NCBI RefSeq assembly: GCF_027891095.1
Contig: NZ_JAQIIO010000010.1
Span: 1 to 64,000, forward strand
Origin: Aliiroseovarius salicola
GTDB taxonomy: Bacteria; Pseudomonadota; Alphaproteobacteria; Rhodobacterales; Rhodobacteraceae
Direction of reading: 5' to 3'
Length of the DNA stretch: 64,000 nt
Below the pieces are notes generated by a model. It worked only from the letters and a program-made list of their open reading frames with translations. It was not told the DNA's origin and did not search any database. This document shows, piece by piece, positions 58,065 through 64,000 of the stretch (position 1 is its first letter; each line of letters starts with the position of its first letter). The translations under genes were made by a program, and so were the position numbers.

Positions 58065-59177
58065 ATGCTTGCCAAGATTCCTGCAACCGTCGTGACCGGC
58101 TTTCTCGGCGCGGGTAAAACGACGCTCATCCGCCATATGCTTGATAATGCCAATGGCAAACGCATCGCGCTGATCATCAACGAGTTTGGTGATCTCGGTG
58201 TGGATGGTGACATTCTGAAAGGCTGCGGGGATGAAACCTGCACCGAGGATGACATCATGGAACTGTCGAACGGCTGCATCTGCTGTACCGTGGCGGAGGA
58301 TTTCATTCCGACGCTTGAAAAGCTGCTGGAGCGTGAAACGCCACCGGATCACATCGTGATCGAAACCTCAGGTCTGGCGCTGCCGCAACCCTTGGTCCGA
58401 GCTTTCCAGTGGCCGGAGATTTCCACCCGCGTGACCGTGGACGGCGTTGTGACTGTGGTTGACGGCAAGGCTGTGTCGGACGGGCAGTTTGCGTCAAACC
58501 TCGACGCTGTGGAAGCACAGCGCAAGATGGATGAGAACCTTGACCACGAAACCCCGCTTTCGGAGCTGTTCAAGGATCAGGTGACCTGCGCCGACATGAT
58601 CGTGGTGAACAAGTCCGATCTGTTGGGGGCAGATGAGGCCGACGCTCTGGTTGGTAAACTTACATCGGAAAGCCGTGACGGCGTGCAGGTTGTGCGCTCG
58701 ACCATGGGTGCGTTGCCGGTAGAGGTTCTGCTGGGTCAGGGGATGGGGGCTGAGGATGACATGGATGCGCGCCTGTCGCTGCATGAGAAGGGGCATCATC
58801 ACGATCACCATCACGATGATCACGAACATGATCACGACGATGACCATCATCACGATGATGATCACCACCATCATCACCACCACGACCATGACCACGACGC
58901 GTTTGAAAGCTTTGTTGTGACCCGTGGTGAAGTGGCCGACCCCAAAGCCTTTGCTGAACAGGTCGCCGACGTGATCCGCTCAAATAACATCCTGCGTCTC
59001 AAGGGATTTGCGGCCATCGAAGGCAAACCGATGCGCCTGACTCTTCAGGCTGTTGGTCCGCGTGTCGACACCTATTTTGACCAGCCGTTCGGCGCAGAAC
59101 CTCGTGAAACGCGCCTTGTGGTTATTGGCCAGTCGGGTCTGAACCGCACTGCCATCGAAGAAGCGCTGTCGGCATGA
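58065..59177 (+). CDS. cobW: CobW GTPase with long His/Asp-rich loop
   Basis: A 370-residue G3E GTPase, predicted cobalt chaperone in aerobic cobalamin synthesis. Walker A is GFLGAGKTT (Lys18), the metal-site motif is NGCICC, and the guanine motif is VVNKSDLL. A linker of about 40 residues (around residues 240-282; 58781-58900) is nearly all His and Asp with runs of up to seven His, and probably binds Co(II) or Zn(II). The C-terminal CobW_C domain follows. Its stop overlaps the next start (ATGA). Confidence 0.95.
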   Translation: MLAKIPATVVTGFLGAGKTTLIRHMLDNANGKRIALIINEFGDLGVDGDILKGCGDETCTEDDIMELSNGCICCTVAEDFIPTLEKLLERETPPDHIVIETSGLALPQPLVRAFQWPEISTRVTVDGVVTVVDGKAVSDGQFASNLDAVEAQRKMDENLDHETPLSELFKDQVTCADMIVVNKSDLLGADEADALVGKLTSESRDGVQVVRSTMGALPVEVLLGQGMGAEDDMDARLSLHEKGHHHDHHHDDHEHDHDDDHHHDDDHHHHHHHDHDHDAFESFVVTRGEVADPKAFAEQVADVIRSNNILRLKGFAAIEGKPMRLTLQAVGPRVDTYFDQPFGAEPRETRLVVIGQSGLNRTAIEEALSA

Positions 59178-59626
59178 CGATCGAGATTATCCCCGGCGAT
59201 CCACGCCATCCAGACGCCACCGCTCTGCTCAAGGCAAGCCATGCGCTGATGGAGGAGTTGTTTCCGCCGGAGGATAATTTCTTCCTCGATATCGACGACC
59301 TTTGTGTGCCCGAAATCTCGTTTTTCGTGGCGCACGAGGGTGACCGCATCCTTGGCACCGCGGCGATTGCGGACAAAGGTGACTACGGCGAGGTGAAATC
59401 CATGTTTGTCTCGCCCGATGCCCGTGGCAAAGGGGTGGGCGAGGCATTGCTTGCGCAGATCGAAGCCACTGCGCGTGCAGTGGGGCATGACGCGTTGAAA
59501 CTAGAAACTGGCAATGTGCTACATGCGGCGCATCGCCTCTATCAGCGCGCCGGGTTCACGTTATGCGGTCCGTTTGGCGACTACCCCGAAGCCGCCAGCT
59601 CGATCTTCATGGAAAAAGCGCTCTGA
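59174..59626 (+). CDS. GNAT-family N-acetyltransferase
   Basis: A 150-residue acetyltransferase. The acetyl-CoA-binding motif A is KSMFVSPDARGKGVGEALLAQIE, followed by motif B GHDALKLETGN and the C-terminal LYQRAGFTLCGPFGDYPEA. It resembles the PanZ/ElaA-size GNATs that act on small amines or peptides. The start overlaps the cobW stop, so it belongs to the cobW-cobN operon, but a role in cobalamin synthesis is not evident. Confidence 0.87.
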   Translation: MTIEIIPGDPRHPDATALLKASHALMEELFPPEDNFFLDIDDLCVPEISFFVAHEGDRILGTAAIADKGDYGEVKSMFVSPDARGKGVGEALLAQIEATARAVGHDALKLETGNVLHAAHRLYQRAGFTLCGPFGDYPEAASSIFMEKAL

Positions 59627-59632
59627 CAGCGC

Positions 59633-59809
59633 TTATTTGCCCTTGTCGGTCGCAGCCTTCTTCTGGGCTGCCGCTTTCATCCGGGCCAAAAGCTCTGCCT
59701 TCTGGTCTTTGCGCTGATAGGGGTTTTTCTCGCTGCCGCGTTCGTTATGTTCGCGGTGACGGGGGGTGCCTTTTGCGGGCTTCGGTGCCCCGGCGGCTTT
59801 GTAATCCAT
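59633..59809 (-). CDS. Small basic protein antisense to the GNAT-cobN gap
   Basis: A 58-residue hydrophilic protein (MDYKAAGAPKPAKGTPRHRE... ending KKAATDKGK) rich in Lys, Arg and Ala. The C-terminal half (KAELLARMKAAAQKK) looks helical. ATG at 59809 follows AAAGGTTCAGCC. Short proteins of this make-up occur widely in Rhodobacteraceae. It points away from cobN and its stop is 6 bases beyond the GNAT stop. Function unknown; nucleic-acid binding is a guess from charge. Confidence 0.65.
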   Translation of the reverse strand: MDYKAAGAPKPAKGTPRHREHNERGSEKNPYQRKDQKAELLARMKAAAQKKAATDKGK

Positions 59810-59877
59810 GGCTGAACCTTTCTGAATTTCGGGTGTCTTGCCCGATTACGTGACATCATACAAGCAAGAGGCGGATT

Positions 59878-62800
59878 ATGCATCTTCTCGCAGCAACACC
59901 AGGGGCGATTGACGACGGCAAAGAGGCCGTGGATCTGGGGCAGACGCCCGCTGATCTGGTGGTGATTTCCGCCGCTGATACCGAGCTTGCAGGCCTGTCA
60001 GAGGCACGTTCCGCGATGCAGGACCCACCGAGCTTGCGCCTTGGCAGCATGATGCACCTGACCCACCCAATGTCGGTGGATCTTCATATCGACGATTGCG
60101 CATCAAAGTCGCGGCTGGTGATCGCCCGCGTGCTGGGCGGCGTGGGCTATTGGAAATACGGGGCCGAGCAATACTCGGCGCGGCTGCGTGAGGTTGGCGT
60201 GCCATTGGTGCTGCTTCCCGGCGATGACAAACCAGATGCCGAGCTGCGCGCGCTCTCGACCGTGTCGGATGAGGATTACGATGCACTTTGGGCTTATCTG
60301 GTCGAAGGCGGACCCGAGAACGCCACACTGTTTTTGGACTATGCAAAGACGATGCTGGAGGGCGGAGAGAAGCCCGAAGCGGCCAAGCCGCTTTTGCGGG
60401 CTGGGGTCTATTGGCCCGGTTCAGGAGTGTCGGATCTGTCAGCGGCCCAAGCAGCATGGGCTGAGGGTGCGCCAATTGTGCCCGTCGTTTTCTACCGCGC
60501 GCTTGTGCAAGGTGCGGGTCTCAACCCAATCAACCGCCTTGTGAAATCCCTGCTGCGACAGGGTCTGAACCCGCTTCCGGTCTTTGTAGCGTCTTTGAAA
60601 GACCCGGTCTCGGTCGCCACGCTGGAAAGCCTGTTCATACAGGCCGCGCCCGATGTGATCCTGAACTGCACCTCTTTTGCTGTGGGATCGCCGCATCAGG
60701 ATGAAGCGCATAAGAACACCAACCCACTTGCCGCGCCTTTCTGCAATAACGCACCAATTTTCCAGGTTGTATTGGCCGCATCTGGCGAGGCCGCGTGGGA
60801 AGAGGGGCTGGCGGGTCTGTCTGCCCGTGACATCGCCATGAACGTGGCCTTGCCCGAGGTGGACGGGCGCATCCTGTCCCGCGCAATCTCGTTCAAGGGC
60901 GAGGCGTTTTTTGACGAAGCCACAGAATGCCCGATTGCCACCTACCGCGCGCGGGGAGACAGGGTGCAGTTTGTGGCGGATCTAGCCGCCAGCTGGGCGC
61001 GTCTGCGTCGCGCGGATACCGCCAGCCGCAAGGTTGCGCTGATCATGGCGAACTACCCGAACAAAGATGGGCGGTTGGCCAATGGTGTAGGGCTTGATAC
61101 GCCTGCGGCTGTGGTCCATGCGTTAGGACTGCTGTCGGGTGAAGGCTACTCTGTGGACAAGGCCCCTGCCGACAGTGATGCGCTAATGCAATCGGTAATG
61201 GCTGGCCCCACCAACTGGTTGGTGGACCGGGCGGAGCGGACAGGCGGTGTGCGCCTGTCGCTGGACGATTACATGACCCATTACAAGGCCCTTCCTTGGG
61301 CGCTGCGCGAAGCGGTTGAAACCCGCTGGGGTGTGCCGGAAAAGGATCCGTTCTTTGACGGGAGCTTTGCCCTTTCGGTATTGGAATACGGCAATGTCGT
61401 TGTCGGCGTGCAGCCCGCGCGCGGCTATAATATTGATCCGACGGAAACCTACCACTCCCCCGATCTGGTCCCGCCACACAACTACCTCGCCTTTTATTTC
61501 TGGCTGCGCCATGTGCATCAGGCCCACGCGATTGTGCATATGGGCAAGCACGGCAACCTCGAATGGCTGCCCGGCAAGTCGGTGGCGCTCTCCGAGGAAT
61601 GCTGGCCCGAAGCCATCCTTGGTCCGCTGCCCCATGTTTACCCGTTCATCGTAAACGACCCTGGCGAAGGCACTCAGGCCAAGCGGCGCGCACAGGCGGT
61701 GATCATCGACCACCTGACGCCGCCGCTCACTCGTGCCGAAAGCTATGGACCTTTGCGTGACCTCGAAGCGCTGGTCGACGAGTATTACGAAGCCGCAGGC
61801 GTCGACCCACGCCGAATTGATCACCTGAAACGCGAGATCCTGTCGCTGACATCCGTGACTGGGCTGGATCAGGATGCGGGGCTGACTGGCGAGGATGAGG
61901 AAAGCGATCTGGCCAAACTGGATGCCTATCTGTGTGAACTGAAAGAGGCGCAGATCCGTGACGGGCTGCACGTCTTCGGTCAGTCGCCCGAAGGGGATCT
62001 GGAACGCGACTTGGCCATTGCGCTTTTGCGCGTACCGCGTGGTGAGGGCAAAGGCGGAGACGCCTCTCTGATCCGCGCCTTGGCCGAAGATTGTGGCGTC
62101 GACATAGATCCGCTCGATTGTGACATGGCCGCCATCTATGAAGGTCCGCGCCACAAATTCCTGCACGCCGTCGATACAACCCCGTGGCGCAGCAATGGGG
62201 ACACGGTGGAGCGGCTGGAGAAACTGGCGCAGCTTGCGGTAGGTTGGTCGGAAACACCAGAATATTTCAACGCCACCCGTCCGGTGCTGGAAACACTGCA
62301 CGGGGTGGTCCTGCCTGCGGTGCGTGTCTGTGGTCCGGCAGAGGGGGAGGGGCTTCTCACCGCCCTCAAGGGGCAGTTCGTTGCCCCTGCGCCATCCGGC
62401 GCGCCCACACGTGGGCGTCTGGACACGCTGCCCACTGGGCGCAATTTCTTCTCGGTGGACAGCCGTGCTGTGCCCACTCCGACCGCATGGGCGCTGGGCT
62501 GGAAATCAGCGTCGCTTCTTATCGATAAACACCTGCAAACCCATGGGGACTGGCCGCGTACGATGCTGGTCACCGCTTGGGGCACGGCGAACATGCGCAC
62601 CGGGGGCGATGACATTGCGCAGGCGATGGCCCTGATGGGCGTGAAGCCGAAATGGGACAGCGCCAACCGTCGTGTAACCGGTTTCGAGGTGATCCCAGTG
62701 ACCGCGCTGGGGCGCCCTCGTGTGGATGTGACCCTGCGTGTGTCGGGCTTCTTCCGCGATGCTTTCCCGCAGCTGATTGCGCTTTATGACAGTGCAGCGC

Positions 62801-63564
62801 GCGCTGTGCAGGGGATGGATGAACCGGACGATATGAACCCAGCCGCAGCACGCGTGCGCGCGGGCGAAAGCGTGCATCGGGTCTATGGATCGAAACCCGG
62901 TGCTTATGGTGCCGGGCTTCAAGCAATGATCGATGAACGGCTCTGGGCGGATAAGGCTGATCTGGCTGACGCGTACCTCGAATGGGGCGGTTATGCCTAT
63001 GGGGCTGCCACCGAAGGCGCGCGCGACCGGGAGGGGTTTGAACAACGCCTCAGTCAGACTGAGGCGATTGTGCAAAACCAGGACAACCGTGAGCATGATC
63101 TTCTGGACAGCGACGATTACTACCAGTTCGAAGGGGGCGCGGCGGCAGCCGTATCAACACTTCAGGGACAAGACCGCCCGATCTATCACAACGACCATTC
63201 CCGCCCGGAACGCCCGGTGATCCGCACGCTGGAAGATGAAATCGGTCGGGTGGTGCGTTCGCGCGTGGTGAACCCGAAATGGATCGAGGGCGTGAAACGC
63301 CACGGCTACAAGGGTGCTTTCGAAATCGCCGCCACGGTGGATTATATGTTTGCCTTCGCCGCCACGACAGGAGCGGTTCGCAGCCATCACTTCGACCTCG
63401 TCCACGCAGCCTTTATCGAAGATGGCGAAACACGGGACTTCATCGAAGAGCACAACGCACCCGCAATGAAAGAAATCCTTGAGCGCCTGAAAGAAGCGAT
63501 GGATCGCGGCCTCTGGCAACCACGCTCCAATTCCGCCCGTGCCATGCTGGAGGAGCTTGCATGA
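59878..63564 (+). CDS. cobN: Cobaltochelatase subunit CobN
   Basis: A 1228-residue large subunit of the aerobic ATP-dependent cobaltochelatase, which inserts cobalt into hydrogenobyrinic acid a,c-diamide with CobS and CobT. The central signatures YFWLRHVHQAHAIVHMGKHGNLEWLPGK and HVYPFIVNDPGEGTQAKRRAQAVIIDHLTPP are diagnostic of the CobN/BchH/ChlH family. Length is slightly below the 1250-1280 usual. No cobS or cobT is in the window. The stop overlaps the next start (ATGA). Confidence 0.96.
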   Translation: MHLLAATPGAIDDGKEAVDLGQTPADLVVISAADTELAGLSEARSAMQDPPSLRLGSMMHLTHPMSVDLHIDDCASKSRLVIARVLGGVGYWKYGAEQYSARLREVGVPLVLLPGDDKPDAELRALSTVSDEDYDALWAYLVEGGPENATLFLDYAKTMLEGGEKPEAAKPLLRAGVYWPGSGVSDLSAAQAAWAEGAPIVPVVFYRALVQGAGLNPINRLVKSLLRQGLNPLPVFVASLKDPVSVATLESLFIQAAPDVILNCTSFAVGSPHQDEAHKNTNPLAAPFCNNAPIFQVVLAASGEAAWEEGLAGLSARDIAMNVALPEVDGRILSRAISFKGEAFFDEATECPIATYRARGDRVQFVADLAASWARLRRADTASRKVALIMANYPNKDGRLANGVGLDTPAAVVHALGLLSGEGYSVDKAPADSDALMQSVMAGPTNWLVDRAERTGGVRLSLDDYMTHYKALPWALREAVETRWGVPEKDPFFDGSFALSVLEYGNVVVGVQPARGYNIDPTETYHSPDLVPPHNYLAFYFWLRHVHQAHAIVHMGKHGNLEWLPGKSVALSEECWPEAILGPLPHVYPFIVNDPGEGTQAKRRAQAVIIDHLTPPLTRAESYGPLRDLEALVDEYYEAAGVDPRRIDHLKREILSLTSVTGLDQDAGLTGEDEESDLAKLDAYLCELKEAQIRDGLHVFGQSPEGDLERDLAIALLRVPRGEGKGGDASLIRALAEDCGVDIDPLDCDMAAIYEGPRHKFLHAVDTTPWRSNGDTVERLEKLAQLAVGWSETPEYFNATRPVLETLHGVVLPAVRVCGPAEGEGLLTALKGQFVAPAPSGAPTRGRLDTLPTGRNFFSVDSRAVPTPTAWALGWKSASLLIDKHLQTHGDWPRTMLVTAWGTANMRTGGDDIAQAMALMGVKPKWDSANRRVTGFEVIPVTALGRPRVDVTLRVSGFFRDAFPQLIALYDSAARAVQGMDEPDDMNPAAARVRAGESVHRVYGSKPGAYGAGLQAMIDERLWADKADLADAYLEWGGYAYGAATEGARDREGFEQRLSQTEAIVQNQDNREHDLLDSDDYYQFEGGAAAAVSTLQGQDRPIYHNDHSRPERPVIRTLEDEIGRVVRSRVVNPKWIEGVKRHGYKGAFEIAATVDYMFAFAATTGAVRSHHFDLVHAAFIEDGETRDFIEEHNAPAMKEILERLKEAMDRGLWQPRSNSARAMLEELA

Positions 63565-64000
63565 CACCCCGCCTTGCCTCGGCCGAAGACGCGAATTGGA
63601 TCATCGCCCTGATCCGCCGCGTTTTTGCCGAGCATGACGGACGCATTGATCCCCCCAGCTCGATGCACCGAATGACTGTGGCCGATGTGCAGGCCCAGAT
63701 GACCGATGGCGAGATCTGGGTGATTGGGCAAGAAGCCTGTCTGTTTCTCACACCTCAAGAAGAAGCACTCTATCTCAGCAAACTGACAGTCGCCCCTGAA
63801 GCGCGCGGCAAAGGGTACGCGCGGTTGTTGGTCAGGCAGGCCGATTGTCATGCCCAGGCGCTCGGCAAACCCCGCCTGCGCCTGCAAACTCGCGTGGAGC
63901 TTACGGATAACCACGCGATCTTTCGGGCCTTTGGGTTTGAACAGGTTGGCTCCACCCGTCATTCGGGATTTGATCGCACCACGTCGCTCACCTTTGAGAG
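63561..64000 (+). CDS. GNAT-family N-acetyltransferase (partial, runs off the window)
   Basis: At least 146 residues are visible. The start ATG at 63561 overlaps the cobN stop. The acetyl-CoA motif is LTVAPEARGKGYARLLVRQA, followed by VELTDNHAIFRAFGFEQVG. It is a second GNAT coupled to the cobalamin operon and unlike the first in sequence. The 3' end lies beyond the window. Confidence 0.85.
   Translation, partial: MTPRLASAEDANWIIALIRRVFAEHDGRIDPPSSMHRMTVADVQAQMTDGEIWVIGQEACLFLTPQEEALYLSKLTVAPEARGKGYARLLVRQADCHAQALGKPRLRLQTRVELTDNHAIFRAFGFEQVGSTRHSGFDRTTSLTFE

Noticed and set aside
61183-62301. 372-codon open frame on the minus strand
   Set aside because: Antisense to the conserved core of cobN; no domain seen.

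Overview
The window looks like a chromosomal segment of a marine alphaproteobacterium of the family Rhodobacteraceae (Roseobacter group). The inference rests on gene content and sequence style: a TrcR/DUF1013 cell-cycle regulator, a COQ9-family protein, an aerobic-type cobalamin pathway (CobN, CobW, CobC, CobD) with CbtAB cobalt uptake, UMF1-type MFS and YjbH/YjbF proteins, and a GC-rich intergenic repeat of a style I associate with this family. I cannot name a species.

Layout. 1-3.3 kb: tail of a probable outer-membrane barrel gene, tRNA-Arg(ACG), and two acyl-CoA genes (alpha-methylacyl-CoA racemase and acyl-CoA dehydrogenase). 3.4-25 kb: a surface-polysaccharide region. It holds yjbH-yjbF, a small secreted peptide, a CAP-domain protein, UDP-glucose dehydrogenase, an initiating sugar transferase, two family-2 glycosyltransferases, UDP-galactopyranose mutase and an ABC-type capsule exporter (kpsE, kpsT, a Wza/KpsD-like lipoprotein, and a divergent kpsM). 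Interleaved are two RTX calcium-binding proteins (one a serralysin-type metalloprotease with 86-residue super-repeats), a 5'-truncated sulfotransferase, and the NAD-salvage pair pncA-pncB, which sits at the end of the export operon. 25-27.7 kb: a kinase plus class-III aminotransferase pair resembling hydroxylysine kinase and phospho-lyase, then arfB. 27.7-28.2 kb: an unusual non-coding stretch with 13 copies of an 8-bp repeat and a probable small RNA or leader (strong Shine-Dalgarno, 13-codon ORF, internal anti-Shine-Dalgarno, terminator).

28-43 kb is mostly core housekeeping: yhhQ, a phytase-like esterase-domain protein, mepA, an MFS protein, a thioesterase, YggT, recQ, yaaA, a hybrid histidine kinase, trcR, RNase T2, a DUF2189 protein, a quinone oxidoreductase, COQ9 and rpsU. 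43.3-48 kb is a compact five-gene minus-strand operon (HAD hydrolase, ornithine-cyclodeaminase-like protein, PhyH dioxygenase, alpha/beta hydrolase, MFS with a His-rich tail) with no obvious named pathway. A lone receiver lacking the phospho-acceptor Asp follows.

Cobalamin genes occupy two blocks: 48.6-50.8 kb (DUF1636, cobC, cobD, translationally coupled) and 56.6-64 kb (cobalamin riboswitch, cbtB, cbtA, a convergent second DUF1636 gene, cobW with a long His-rich loop, a GNAT gene, cobN, and a second GNAT gene running off the end). Between them lie a lytic transglycosylase, a secreted protein of unknown function and smc. No rRNA, CRISPR array, transposase or prophage was seen.
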